A stretch of DNA of 64,000 nt, taken from contig CM059198.1 of assembly GCA_030323885.1 (NCBI GenBank), positions 14,298,462 through 14,362,461 of the forward strand, read 5' to 3'. The position numbers were made by a program, and so were the translations under genes. Below the pieces are notes generated by a model. The model worked only from the letters and a program-made list of their open reading frames with translations. It was not told where the DNA came from and did not search any database. Origin of the DNA: Branchipolynoe longqiensis (Eukaryota; Annelida; Polychaeta; Phyllodocida; Polynoidae). Below are positions 31,883 to 43,610 of the stretch, one piece after another. The first letter of the stretch is position 1, and each line of letters starts with the position of its first letter.

Positions 31883-32635
31883 AGCGAGTTCAGCATTGTC
31901 CGTACGCATGTGCGAGTCCGACTTCCGTTCGTCGCTGTCAGGATAAACAAAGCCACGTTTTGCACTGCACATATGGCCTTGAGCAATCTTCTTCCAGAAA
32001 AAGTGAAATATCTCTAAAACCACACCACCTAGAAAAAAATCGCTTGATCCACATTTAGAAAACATGTTTACCACGAAGAGTATATTAAATTGATAAGGTT
32101 AGGGTTATGGATTTCTATTAATTTTGAATAAAACTAACGTTTCGCACTGCGCGTACCAGCAAACTCAATGGCAGTGAGCAATCTTCTTACAGAAAAGGTG
32201 AAATATCTTACCGCCTAGAAACAAATCGATTGGTACACATATAGAAAACATGTTTACCAAGAATATTATATTAAATTGATAAGGTTAGGGTTCTGGATTT
32301 CTATTAATTTTGAATAAAATAAACGTTTTGTACTGCGCGTACCGGCAAACTCAGTGCATTGTCAATGACAATGGCCGTGAGCAAACTTCTTACATACAAA
32401 GTGAAATATCTCCCAAACCACACCACCTAGAGACAAACAGCTTGGAACACATATAGAAAACATATTTAACGAATAGATTATATTAAATTTATATGGTTAG
32501 GGTTCTGCATTTCTATTAATTTTGAATAAAATACGTTATGCACTGCGCATACCACCAGGCTGAGTCCAGCACGTGGGTTTGTTTATCCCGACGACTTCCC
32601 ATCAACCACCGCGCGCCCGAGATGCTGAACTCGCT
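31883..32635 (-). mobile_element. TIR element T, copy 1 (753 bp)
   Basis: Ends AGCGAGTTCAGCAT / ATGCTGAACTCGCT (14-bp perfect TIR) with TA on both sides. The interior carries about three S units in minus orientation. It is in opposite orientation to T2. TA duplication fits Tc1/mariner-like mobilisation, but no transposase is present. Confidence 0.8.
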
Positions 32636-33280
32636 TATACGGGATACACGAGAGGGGAACGGTCGTCGGTACGAACATCTCCTTGGCTACGGCAGTCAAC
32701 AAGTCAAGGTCAACAAGCAAGTCGAGGATCAAGTGCAAAATGCGGCCGTTGTGGCTACAGTCATGCGAAGGGGACGTGTCCAGCTCAGGGAAAGGAGTGC
32801 TTAGGATGCCGTAAGATTGGACATTTCGTCAAATTGTGCCGTATGCAACAAGACCAAGGGAGGAATGCAGCTGTTTACGAAATTGATGTCGCTAATGACA
32901 ACATTACTCAACAGGATATACACATTCCCGATGATGACGATAATGGTGACCTATTTGTGGGCACTTTGTGTAGTAGTGATAGTAGTAACAAAGAGTTATG
33001 GTACACCACTTTTTATGTAGGTGGCCAAGATATCCAATTCAAGTTAGATACAGGTTCGGAAGCAAATATTTTACCGTTGGATATGTACAATAAGATAAGT
33101 GATGCTTCTTTGAATCCTTCCATGTGTCATTTGGTGACATATGGCGGTCATATGATTCGACCTCATGGAGAAGTAACACTGGATGTCAAGGGTTGCAAAT
33201 TAAAATTTCAAGTGACGAGTGCCGGTTGTGCTATACTTGGGAAGCAATCATGTGCGCGGTTAGGTTTACTGGCACGCTTA

Positions 33281-33844
33281 AGCCCTGTTTACACGGGCGA
33301 GTTAATTCGCTTCATATGACTCGCCTTGCCTAGTTCGCCTCACATTCGCCGTGTAAACGCACCGCTTAAGCGGATTAGGGCTGATTCGCTTCATATGATG
33401 CGCTTTTTGTAGATCGCCTCGAGAGGTGGTTTATATGAAGCGATTTCAGCTGGTTCCCGGGCGGCGGTACTATAAAATAGTAGTGCGTGCCGGAAACAGG
33501 GGGAGCAGTAACTAATCGCTGGTACCTGGCAGTGTTAGGGCCCGATTAGGCCGAAATCTATTGAATGTGATCATATTTAACAGAATTACATACTCAAATA
33601 ATGAAATTTAATTAAATTAACCCTAAATTAAAAGCGATATTAACGTAGCAGCTGCATAGGCGTCGAATCGCCGAGTGTAAACTCAACAAATATAACAGTG
33701 CTTGCCAGCTACAGGCAGAACTAAGGCTGCTGGTTCCCGGCGCCCAAACACTTTCAAACTCGCCTCGTGTAAACACGCCGCTACTTCGCTTCATATGAAT
33801 CGCTTTGTCTAATTCGCCTCACAATTCCCCGTGTAAACACAGCT
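33281..33844. mobile_element. MITE-1 (564 bp)
   Basis: Begins AGCCCTGTTTACACGGGCGA and ends CCCCGTGTAAACACAGCT; TTA flanks both ends (33278-33280, 33845-33847). TTA duplication suggests PIF/Harbinger-type mobilisation. The interior holds repeated gattcgcttcatatga and cgcctcac motifs in both directions. No coding. Confidence 0.75.
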
Positions 33845-33858
33845 TTAGATGTCATATA

Positions 33859-34305
33859 GCCGTGTTCACACGGGCAAAATGTGAGGCGAATCAGGCAAAT
33901 CGAATCAGGTGAGGCGAATTAGGCGCCCGTTCACACGGACACTGCGCGAGGCGGAAGTGGATATCTGCGCATGAGCAAGTACAGACTAACCAGCGCCATT
34001 TTGGGTTCGACGACGCCGTCACCAGAGAGTGTGGGTTCGACCTAGATATGTCAACAACCTGAGGTGTCGACTGCGCATGCGTGTGAGGTGCTTAATCCGC
34101 CTCAGAGTGTCCACACGGGCAAAATTATCCGCATCACAGGAATCGATTCACGTAGACTACCTCGCTTAGGTGGTTTACACGATGCGCATCACGTGAGTCG
34201 AATCAGCCCTAATCCGCCTCAGAGGTCCGTTCACACGGCAAATGTGAGGCGAACTAGGCAAGTCGCTTTCTACGAATCGATTTACATTGCCCGTGTGAAC
34301 ACGGC
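33859..34305. mobile_element. MITE-2 (447 bp)
   Basis: Perfect 19-bp TIR GCCGTGTTCACACGGGCAA with TA on both sides (33857-33858, 34306-34307). It lies only 11-14 bp from MITE-1 and shares the gtgaggcgaattaggc motif with it. No coding. Confidence 0.8.
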
Positions 34306-34317
34306 TAAACGAGGCCG

Positions 34318-37031
34318 TTGGTGAATAACGAGGCCGTTGGTGATGACTCTGTTGCAAAAGACTTGGTAAGAAAATATTCTAATGTATTTAAGGATTTAGG
34401 ATTAATCAAAGTAAATGCTAAGATTTACATTGATAAAAATGTATCTCCTGTTATTGATCCTCCACGTCGAGTGCCATTAGCAATTGTTGAAAATGTGAAA
34501 GATGAATTAAAAAGAATGTTGGACTTAGGAGTTATAGTCAAACAGGAGGAACCGACTCCTTGGGTAAATTCAGTGACGATAGTACGGAAGCCTGGGAAAT
34601 TAAGAATATGTCTGGACCCGACAAGGTTGAATAAGGCTATCCTCCGTGGTCCTTACCCAGTTAGGACAGTTGAAGAAGTTGTGGCTAATTTACATGGGGC
34701 CAAGTATTTTTCAGTGCTAGATGCCAATAGCGGCTATTGGCAAATTGAGTTAGACAACTATAGTTCTAGGCTATGTACTTTCAACACCCTGTGGGGCAGA
34801 TTCAGGTATACTCGTCTCCCGTTCGGAATTAAAACAGCTGGGGATATATTCATCCAAGAAATGAATAATATTCTTATGGGTTTACCAGGAGTGCATGTCA
34901 TCACTGATGATATTTTAATACATGGGACGATGATAGCAGAGCATAACATGAGGTTGGAGGCTGTATTAGAGCGAGCAGCTCAAGTAAACCTGAAACTGAA
35001 CCCAAAGAAGTCGAGAATTTGCAAGACAAATGTCAATTATGTCGGTCATGTAATAACTTCAGACGGTATTAAACCTAATGTAGAGAGGATACAAGCCATT
35101 GTTGACATGCCTACTCCATCGGATAAGCCTGCGTTGCAGCGTTTTTTAGGTATGATTGGGTATGTCAATAAATGTATCCCAAATATGGCAGACATCACGA
35201 AACCATTAAGAACAGTGTTAAGAAAAAATGTAGCTTGTCATTGGGATTCTGAGCAAGAGGAGGCTTTCGGAAGGTTAAAATATTTGTTGACTACTGCACC
35301 AGTGTTGAGGTTCTTTAATGCTAGAGAACGTATTGTTGTACAGGTGGATGCATCCAAATTTGGATTGGGTGCTACACTCTTTCAAGATAAATTGCCGGTA
35401 GCAATGGCTTCCAAAGCTTTGGATGACACTCAAATCAGTTATGCAGTAATAGAAAAATAATTGTTAGCTATATGTTTTGGTTGTTGTAAATTTCATGATT
35501 ACATTTATGGAAATGAGATTACTGTCATAACTGATCACAAACCTTTGGTTGCTATCATGATGAAACCTATTCATTCATTATCACCAAGGATGCAACAAAT
35601 GCGTATGAGGTTGCAAAATTATAATATTGAAGTTCAGTACGTGAAGGGTGTGGATTTATTCTTTGCAGATACCCTGTCAAGAGCCCATATGTCAATTGTG
35701 AATCCAGATGACCTGTACGATCGGGACATTTCAGTGGCGTCCATAGGCATTGATCCTGATGTTGTACAGGTTATTAAAAGGGAAACAGACTTGGATGCAA
35801 CGTTGCAGAAGGTCCAGCAGTTGTCATTACATGGTTGGCCTGGTGATGGCAAGATCCTCGACTCTGATGTTCGACAATTTTTTAAGTTTAAAGATGAGAT
35901 CACCATGTCTGATGGTGTCCTTTTGAGAGGGACTCAGATCATTATTCCTAAATCTATGCGATCAAATATGTTGACAAAGTTGCATGAGGCGCATTTAGGG
36001 ATAATAAAAAGCAAACAATTAGCGAGGGGCACAGTTTTTTGGCCGGGTTTAATGAACATGTTAGAGGAAACTGTATTAAGATGTCATATTTGCCAGGATT
36101 TTCGGAAGTTGCCATCTAAAGAACCTTTGATAAGACATGTTATAGACGATATACCATATAACAAGGGCGGGGTTGATTTGTTTCATATTGATGATACAAA
36201 TTACATAGTGATTGTCGACTATTATTCTAAGTTTCCTGAAGTTATTGAATTGTTTGAAACTACAAGTAAGGCGGTCATTATTGCCTTGAAGCAAACATTT
36301 GGTAGATTTGGAGTACCTAGGTACGTAGTGTCAGACAATGGTCCATAATTTTCAAGCAATGAATTTTGTGAATTTGCTAAGTTTTATGGCTTTGTCTTTG
36401 AGTCGATTTTCACGAACCCCATGCACGCACAAAGTAATGGCCAAAGTGAACGTTCTGTACAAAGTTCAAACGTATGATAAAAAAATGTTTTAGGGATACA
36501 ACTGATATTAACATAGCCATTCTAAACTATAGAAATACGACATTAAAAGGGGTGGGGGCCTCGCCGGCTCAACTATTTTAAAATTTGTATTAATGTTGAG
36601 ACGATTACGGTCTCGAATACCATTGTTGGACAATCAGCTCAGAGCTGAAATAGAGCCATCCACATTAGTAGAACTGAAACATAAACAAGATGTGCAAAAG
36701 AAGTCTTTTGACAAACGAGCGGGTCAGGGACACTCATTGTTAAAAATAGGGGACAAAATCAGATACAAAAATCCTAGCAATGATTGGGACATGGGTAAAA
36801 TTGTAAACACAAGTGAGAGACGTAACAGGGATTATACGATACGTAATGACAGAGGTAATGTATTAACTTAATTAAGTAGGAATAGGAAATTTATTTACAA
36901 ATGTCCGCAGCCAGTTGTAAAAGAAGTTGTCATTACCAGGACACAACAGACAAACAAAAGGAACTCACCTTACACTACAAGGTATGGTAGAAATAGTCGA
37001 CCTCCTACTAGATTTGGGTTGAATGTAATGT
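34318..37031 (+). pseudogene. Ty3-A pol: RT, RNase H and integrase
   Basis: RT: PTPWVNSVTIVRKPGKLRIC, SVLDANSGYWQIEL, YTRLPFGIKTA and catalytic ITDDILIHG. RNase H: VQVDASKFGLGATLF. An in-frame TAA at 35458-35460 interrupts RNase H; the frame then continues with ICFGC and ITDHKPLVAI. Integrase: HLGI...C.IC zinc region (~35990-36100), core Asp in GGVDLFHIDD, Asp in VVSDNGP and Glu in SNGQSERSV (~36435). A second in-frame TAA lies at 36346-36348, with a frameshift near 36475. The IN tail (36593-36871) has a basic SRIP..KIGDKIRYKN region. The upstream part begins after MITE-2, with a 16-bp repeat (aacgaggccgttggtg) at the junction. Confidence 0.85.
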
Positions 37032-37035
37032 AATA

Positions 37036-37791
37036 AGCGAGTTCAGCATCTCGGGCGCGCGGTGGTTGATGGGAAGTCATCGGGATAAACAAACCCACGT
37101 GCTGGACTCAGCCTGGTGGTACGCGCAGTGCATAACGTATTTTATTCAAAATTAATAGAAATGCAGAACCCTAACCATATAAATGTAATATAATCTATTC
37201 GTTAAATATGTTTTCTATATGTGTTCCAAGCGGTTTGTCTCTAGGTGGTGTGGTTTGGGAGATATTTCACTTTGTCTGTAAGAAGTTTGCTCACGGCCAT
37301 TGACAATGCACTGAGTTTGCCGGTACGCGCAGTACAAAACGTTTATTTTATTCAAAATTAATAGAATTCCAGAACCCTAACCTTATCAATTTAATATAAT
37401 ATTCTTGGTAAACATGTTTTCTATATGTGTACCAATCGATTTGTTTCTAGGTGGTATGGTCTTAGAGATATTTCACTTTTTCTGTAAGAAGATTGCTAGC
37501 TGCCATTGAGTTTGCTGGTACGCACAGTGCGAAACGTTAGTTTTATTCAAAATTAATAGAAATCCAGAACCGTAACCTTATCAATTTAATATAATCTTCT
37601 TGGTAAACATGTTTTCTAAATGTGGATCAAGCGATTTTTTTCTAGGTGTTGTGGTTTTAGAGATATTTCACTTTTTCTGTAAGAAGATTGCTCAAGGCCA
37701 TATGTGCAGTGCAAAACGTGGCTTTGTTTATCCCGACAGCGACGACCGGAAGTCGGACCCGCACATGCGTACGGACAATGCTGAACTCGCT
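37036..37791 (+). mobile_element. TIR element T, copy 2 (756 bp)
   Basis: Same 14-bp TIR as T1 and TA on both sides (37034-37035, 37792-37793), in reverse orientation to T1. It starts five bases after the end of Ty3-A pol. Contains about three S units in plus orientation. Confidence 0.8.
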
Positions 37792-38540
37792 TATACACCG
37801 TACATTAGGTCAGATGAAGAATGGACACCAATGGACACAGAAGAAAAAGACTGGGCACACAGTGTCAGGATAATGTGACTGTGTGGGACATCGGGTCATG
37901 GCGCCGGCGGCCTGATTTCCCAGTGGGGCAGCACTATAAAGTCGCCATGAGTGCGCGCTGTTACAAGTCGGTGCACATCCTTGTATGGCCTAGGGTCTTA
38001 CGGGGGTGTAAAACTACACCAACCACCCAGCCTCCCCCGGCCCTCTCAGAGGACTGTGGTTGGACTCTTAGGCTGCCTTGTTCTTCCTCCGCCCCCTCCC
38101 CCCTGCCCCTCAATTCCTCTGATCACTACACACCGGAACCCAACTCCCGACCACATGGGACTGCTTTCAGCGGTGCCCATTCAGTTCTGCAGATTTGCAG
38201 CCTTCAGCGCACCAATGCGACTGAAAACTCCCCAAAACAACAACAACAGAAGAAAAAATATAACAGTAAGAATAGACGGGAGCGCGTTCACGTGACGCAC
38301 CGTGCAGTAGGTCATGTGAAGAAGGTACGGGATGTTGTTAGGTTAAGAATAGGCGGTTAGTCTTTAACGCGTATGCATTGTATTTTGTATACATGTACGT
38401 CTGATAAAAGACGTAAAATATTGGGTAAGTTATTGAATATTATAGATGTGCTGTTTTAATGTATGATCTTAAATGTCAAGGATACCGGTGGTATATCCTG
38501 GCATCACACTGTTGTTCAAAGTGGGTGCTGGGACCCACAT
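37792..38540. other. Ty3-A region after pol, no named domain
   Basis: A 179-codon plus-strand frame (37821-38360) is Pro/Ser/Gln-rich and ends basic (KKKYNSKNRRER). I recognise no family; it could be an accessory ORF of Ty3-A or chance. Confidence 0.35.
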
Positions 38541-38544
38541 AGAT

Positions 38545-38956
38545 AAAAGATTCACCCGTTGTAGTACACGGGTGAAGACCAGCCTTATGTAAATACGGGG
38601 GAAAATAGCATTAATATGAAAGTGAGGCTACAGTATGAAAGTGAGGCTCCATATGTGGCTCCAGTATCAAATGAATACTTCTATAGGCGCAGAGTTGGTG
38701 AACTGGGCGAGAATGCAAAAAGACAAGATGGCGGCCGCAGAACGCCGTCGATTTCACTTTTAAATCTTATTAAACTAGATATTATATTATATTTTTAAAC
38801 TCAAAAGTAGCGGGTAAATAATAAGACATAGGTAAAGAATAAATGTTGCTTGTTAGTTTGTTAAATTAGGCTCTCAATTCTTTGACCCGTTTTTTCGCCA
38901 CCTTTTACATAAGGCTGGTTTGCACCCCTACTGCAGCAGTACGGGGTGAATCTTGT
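38545..38956. mobile_element. Candidate TIR element in Ty3-A 3' region
   Basis: aagattcaccc...accagccttatgtaaa (from ~38545) is mirrored by tttacataaggctggt...gggtgaatctt (to ~38956). Outside, ggacccacatagata (38528) and ggacccacattgata (38961) form a direct repeat. Arms ~55 bp; no coding. Confidence 0.5.
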
Positions 38957-39190
38957 ACCTAGGACCCACATTGATAGTTAACGCGTTATTGCGTTTATTA
39001 TCAACCAGTGCTAGGTGTAGCAGCTAGTGTGTCGAGTTAAAAACATGTACTTCGGTTTCCGTTACCTCAGAGGGATGTCAGGGTATGATCACATCATAGA
39101 TATTGAACATTGTTGTTGGGGTTTTCAATATATCATGTGTGTTATGTCAAGACGGGATGGTGTATTAGATGGTAAATGACTATTTATTAT

Positions 39191-39203
39191 AAAAAGGGGA
39201 AGA
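39191..39203 (+). promoter_or_regulatory. Ty3-A polypurine tract
   Basis: aaaaaggggaaga immediately before the 3' LTR: the plus-strand primer site. Confidence 0.8.
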
Positions 39204-39320
39204 TGTAAGGTATGTAAGTATACGAACACCCCCACCATCATAACGTGTGACCTCATAAGGAGAGGATCCAAATAAAGTCAGTTACATTACAGAACTCATG
39301 GTGTTGAAACATCCTTTACA
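39204..39320 (+). repeat. Ty3-A 3' LTR
   Basis: 117 bp; five substitutions against the 5' LTR by eye. Confidence 0.9.
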
Positions 39321-39504
39321 GATACCAGTGGTCTACCCACCACCACAAGCTGTATGGCCCCATGGCCACCACCAACCTTCACCTTTGAGGGTGATGATCC
39401 CTATCCCAGCAGAGGGGGTAGGCCCTGAGTGCACCCACACCCAGACCTGCCAGCACCACTATGTATATTTACATCCCACTCAGGCACCACCAGCCCATAC
39501 ATAT

Positions 39505-39590
39505 TGTGATGGTCCACGGTCTTCCACACTGCCACACACTCACGGAAGAACAGCAAGATTTAGTATCAGCATGCTTCAACCATGGCGCCT
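39505..39590 (-). repeat. Ty3-C 3' LTR remnant
   Basis: TGTGATGGTCCACGGTCTTCC... matches 59985-60060 closely, then diverges abruptly after cttcaac. A 17-bp match to the start of the Ty3-A LTR follows at 39598-39614. Confidence 0.7.
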
Positions 39591-39614
39591 GACATGATGT
39601 AAGGTATGTAAGTA

Positions 39615-41546
39615 GAGCAGCACCATCCAAGGGTACGAGATACCACAGAAGGCACCACGCACTCCTCCGTAGTACCAAAAGTAACCGCATCGGCTACCTC
39701 CCCCAATGCAGCAACGCCCACTTCCCCTCTACTACTCACAACACTAGAGGGGCAATCCAACTGCGCCGCCCACCCGACACGCAGTTCGGACCAACCACTG
39801 CTCCAATTACCAGGCAACCGCGAACAGCTGACCGCACAACACCGCCCCGCGCCAACCCCGTCCACTGGGTCAACTGCGACAACAGCTGACTCAGCGACCC
39901 TGTTGCCGCGAGCAATGTTTACACCGGATTGTTTACTCCACCCCGGCTTAGCGTATTCACAATGAACATTACCAAAGTCAGTAGCTTCACTCAACAACCC
40001 GATAGTCATACCCTTCTGTAACCTAACCGCATAACGATTCGGATTAAAAAAAGGCACAACCAAGTCAACAGGACTCCACACTAGTGTATTCTGACCTACC
40101 AATCCCAGCTCATGCAATTCTGAGACCATCGGCTCAAATAGGGTCTGGTGATCACTGTCGACCCCTACAGCTGATATTTTAACATCACAGCCGGTCATCG
40201 GAGCAATGCGAATATCCTGCGCGACAGCAGACACAGTCTGACTATCGCAACGCAATTCACACTGCACCGTGAGTTGATACGGATATCGAAGATATAGTCT
40301 GCCCGCCTGGCGCAGTTCACAACTATAATACTCCAAAAATTCCGCACCCAAAATACCATCTTCTGAAATATCGGAAACAGTAGGGACATAATGAAATATT
40401 TCCCCCCCGATTTCCAGAGATAGTATGGCTTGTCCGTACTGCTTGAGTGGCACACCGGTGACAGTGACAGGCTTCACGCTATTATCGAAAAACACCTTAT
40501 CACCGCCCAACTTATCGAAGAATTTTCGTCCAACACATGTGACCGCAGCCCCACTGTCTATTAAAAAATACCCGATAGTCCCCCTAACGGACACTCTCAC
40601 ATACCACCGTTTTCCGTCCAACATCCAGAAGGTGGAATCCACAAACAGGCGCTTACCACAAGGGTGAGACAGGTCACACCCCTGACGCTGTACTATAAAC
40701 TGCATACAGTCGTCCAAAGGTGCGGGAGCCAAAGCAGAAACGCAACGCGCTATCCGCTCCATGCCATCCCACAATACCGACTCCACTGGGATAGAATCAC
40801 CAGGGGCGATCACTGGCGGTCCCGCGCTAGCATCAGACTGCACACCGGCTTCCTTGATAGTTAACACCGCATCCGTTTTGGCGGTACCCGGGCTTGCCAA
40901 TTGGGTTGAGCCTAAGCCCAAACGGTCCAACCCTAGGCGTTTAAATGAGGCTTAGCCTTTGCGTCCCTGTCTTTACGGAGACACGCCAACCTAGCCCGAT
41001 CAACACCTGAGTTGTCCTTACCCTCGCGATCACCGGCTATCACAGACTCCTCGAGAGTACGTTTTACTCCAGTACATTGTATCTTTCTTAGCTACACGCC
41101 TGCGTGCAGATAACCCAGATGAGCCAGGCCCACCTGTTGCTACCTGCGCAGCAGATTTCTGCTCCCCCATCACATCGCGCACCCAACCTTGGACCAGCGC
41201 CTTAGTGATAGACCCTCCCCCCGCGCCCATACGGAAATTGCCACCCTCACGATAGCCACCGCCCGACAAACCGCGGAAGGTATTACCACCGCGATAGCTC
41301 CACCCGGAACTCCCCCGAGAGTAACTACCACTGCCACCACGTCAAGGATCACGTGGCGCATTATACGCAGCCACCTCAACCTCAAACTCACTATCCGACT
41401 CATCTGATAGTCGAATAGCCTCCACCGCAGTTGACCGCCCAGCAGATCTGTGAATTAGAGCGGCCTTCCTTCCGACAGTGTCGACTGTCCATAGTTCATC
41501 ATCATCTATGTCCGCCAGACGCATCGCATATATAGCTGTGAGCACA
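39615..41546 (-). pseudogene. Second Ty3-C-type gag end and protease
   Basis: The frame 40930-39566 carries a retropepsin: GTIGYFLIDSGAAVTCVG (active-site DSG) and DGILGAEFLEYY. A ~150-residue C-terminal part matches 47095-46550 (AAV..CSRLPGNW, SSRGEVGVAA). Upstream, 41345-41030 encodes an RGG-box-like Gly/Arg-rich segment (SGWSYRGGNTFRGL). The far upstream part (41545-41480) instead encodes the RNase H-IN linker LTAIYAMRLADIDDDELWT, which also lies at 43855-43793. Closely related to the split Ty3-C copy at 56145-57512. A frameshift separates gag and PR; whether it is natural is unclear. Confidence 0.75.
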
Positions 41547-41599
41547 CAAGATCACGGTGAATGCCGTGATCTATGTCCGCCAGACGCACCGCCTAATAT

Positions 41600-41656
41600 C
41601 AGACGTTGTACTTTCACATACCCCACATCTGACACCATGTGAAAGTACAACGTCTG
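41600..41656. repeat. 20-bp perfect inverted repeat around a PBS
   Basis: cagacgttgtactttcacat (41600-41619) is inverted at 41637-41656. Between them, in minus sense, lies TGGTGTCAGATG, a PBS. The right arm is the inner end of an LTR starting TGTGAAAG at 41638. Confidence 0.8.
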
Positions 41657-42480
41657 AACACTTTGACTTCTGGATACTGAATGGTTTATTCACAGCTAGG
41701 GCACGCTTGACCCGCCGGCTAAACTTTCCATGACGTCATGTCATTTGCATATCTCTTTGTCCCCAAAGCCTGCATCTCATTAACATGTATTAACCACAAG
41801 TCCATACGTCTATTACGCATATATCACAACTACTGCCCACTGTCATGTGGTGCGGGTGCCAGCTGCCCAGAGGCGCTGGCCCCAACACCCACAGAGCTCA
41901 TGGTCGGCTTCCCTCCCTAGCAGGGCTGAGAGAAAACGGATCCATGCGAGAAGAACACAACGACCACGATATCACTTGAGCAGCCTGCCATGCCCTAAAG
42001 CATGACAGCTCGTCAAGGTCCACCAATGTCGACTGAAACTGCCTGATCATGGAGGCCTGGTGAATGCAGAGACAGGCAGGCAACTCCAGGTGGAGACACC
42101 AACCCGCCCGACGCACCTATCTGAGGGCCTCTGGCAACCGCCAACACCGGCGACAACAGTGGGCTAGACAGCCATGGAGATTTCACAAAAGTGACATCTC
42201 CACTGCCTATGGGCCTAATAGTATGTATAACAGTTACACCCACGATGTCGCTACCCTCGGCCTCCGCAAAGAGCTGACCAAGGGAAGGGGAAGCCTCAAC
42301 ACCCCCTTGTGGGGTACTGAGCAGAGAACTGTCATTGTCAGTCATGTTGGAAATCAGACGAACTGCGAATGCAGCTCAGCCATCCTTCCCCCACGACAGA
42401 CACTCCCCGAACATGCTGTGAAAGATCTGTGTGCAAATACGCACAGGCCTAGCACAGACGTGGCCAGCCTTGCAATACCA
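41638..42480 (-). repeat. LTR of the second gag-PR copy and Ty3-C pol tail
   Basis: From 41638 (TGTGAAAGTACAAC) an LTR-like stretch with a ctgaatggtttattca motif runs to an undetermined end, perhaps near 41900-42190. The remainder up to 42480 has no stop-free integrase frame. Frame 42345-42013 (minus) is unrecognised. No other feature. Confidence 0.4.
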
Positions 42481-43610
42481 CTAAGAGAAACCTAAACAGA
42501 AAGCGGTATGCGGAGATGGTAACACAATGTAAATGCCGAAACAAAAACATGCACCTTGTCTGCCAGCAGCTGGTAGATTGACTGGCCCCACATGTCGGAC
42601 TACGCAAAACAGCAGAGTCCAGTCGTCATGCTAAACAGAGAGCGCCTACCTCGCCCGTGAAACATCGTGAGTTTGACCCGAGATAGCGGTGCATGGTACC
42701 ACACTACCCGATCGCCCACCTTGAACTGACTCCATGCAGCTGGCCTGAAGCATCACAAACTGCACTATATGCATGGTGAAAGCAATGCTCCAACCATCTT
42801 ACAAACATGATCTCGCAAGGCCGTTCTACTTGATGATTCACTACCCAAACTGCAGATCAGCAGCTAACCGGGGTTCTTCCCCAAATAGTAACTTGTTCGG
42901 AGTCATGCCAGTAGATGCATGCTCCATACAGTTATATGCATGTGCCATAAACTTGACCTGCAAATCCCAATCATCTTGGAAATCATTTACAGTACAAGCC
43001 AATGCAGAAATTAGCATATTATTAAAGTGCTCTCTCTACCATACCATTCGACTGAGAACAGTATGGGTTCGTACAAGTTTTCTTAACACCCAACAAGCGC
43101 AACATGGACTGAAATGAGGTGGACTCAAATTCCTGTCCCTGATCCGAATGGATCCGCATTGGGGCCCCGAATATCAATACCCAGTTATCCACCAATGCAT
43201 GCTGCAGTGGGTGCAGGGTGATCTTTTAAGGGGTACACTTGCACCTACTTGGTGTAATAGTCTTGGACTACCATCATCACCACATTCCCCCTAGACGTTG
43301 TCTTAAGCCCGGACACAAAGTCACACGCTAGACGGCGCCACCGCTGGCCAGATAATTCCTGAGTCAATGGAAGCTTAGCAATCCCATCACCCGGCTTCAC
43401 CACCTGACACTTATGGCAAGTGTGAATCCACTGCCTAATATCAGAAGTAATGCCTGCCTAATAGAAATGCCAAGCCAAACGCTTTGTGGAGCGAACTCGC
43501 CCAAAGTGAGTGGATGTAGAATGCCCATGGCAAAGCAACAATACATCATCGTGCAATGCAAATGGCATGATGATCTGCAGGCGACTGCGTAGCTCTACTC
43601 CCTCTACTTT
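42480..43610 (-). pseudogene. Ty3-C integrase
   Basis: Reading the minus strand, a zinc-binding HGHST..H(F)G..R...HTCHKCQ region lies at about 43530-43400. Core motifs ACDFVSGL (~43330), IHSDQGQEFES (~43150) and SQSNGMVERAL (~43050) give D, D and E. A tail FKVGDRVVWYHAPLSRV follows at about 42730-42670. Several stops and frame changes break it. It would insert the element cDNA; inactive here. Confidence 0.65.

Larger units (their letters stand above)
29838..33280 (+). pseudogene. Ty3-A gag and protease, split by U and T1
   Basis: Gag starts at ATG 29838 (MALHGLKPPGPL...), homologous to the fragment at 44134. It is cut at about 30210 by U, resumes at 31708 (..DRIVCGVKDNTL, then with a one-base shift LEECIQLCRLSEI), is cut at 31883 by T1 and resumes at 32638. 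CCHC knuckles CGRCGYSHAKGTC and CLGCRKIGHFVKLC lie at about 32735-32845. The aspartic protease follows at about 33005-33260, with the active site FKLDTGSEANILPL and the later ILGKQSC. It is stopped at 33280 by MITE-1. Gag forms the particle and protease matures it; this copy cannot make either intact. Confidence 0.8.
29696..39320 (+). mobile_element. Ty3-A, complete LTR retrotransposon with nested TIR elements
   Basis: Identical-length LTRs (117 bp; 29696-29812 and 39204-39320), a 5-bp target duplication GATAC (29691-29695 and 39321-39325), a PBS right after the 5' LTR, a purine tract right before the 3' LTR, and gag, PR, RT, RNase H and IN in Ty3 order. Five differences between the LTRs by eye (~96% identity) mark it as not recent. 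Inserted inside are U (30213-31705), T1 (31883-32635), MITE-1 (33281-33844), MITE-2 (33859-34305), T2 (37036-37791) and perhaps a TIR element at 38545-38956. Stops and frameshifts in gag and pol mean it is non-autonomous now. Confidence 0.9.

Noticed and set aside
37821..38360. env-like gene of Ty3-A
   Set aside because: No signal peptide, no transmembrane segment, no furin-like site; Pro/Gln-rich only.
39598..39614. Solo Ty3-A LTR
   Set aside because: Only 17 bp match the LTR start; too short to call more than a remnant or chance.
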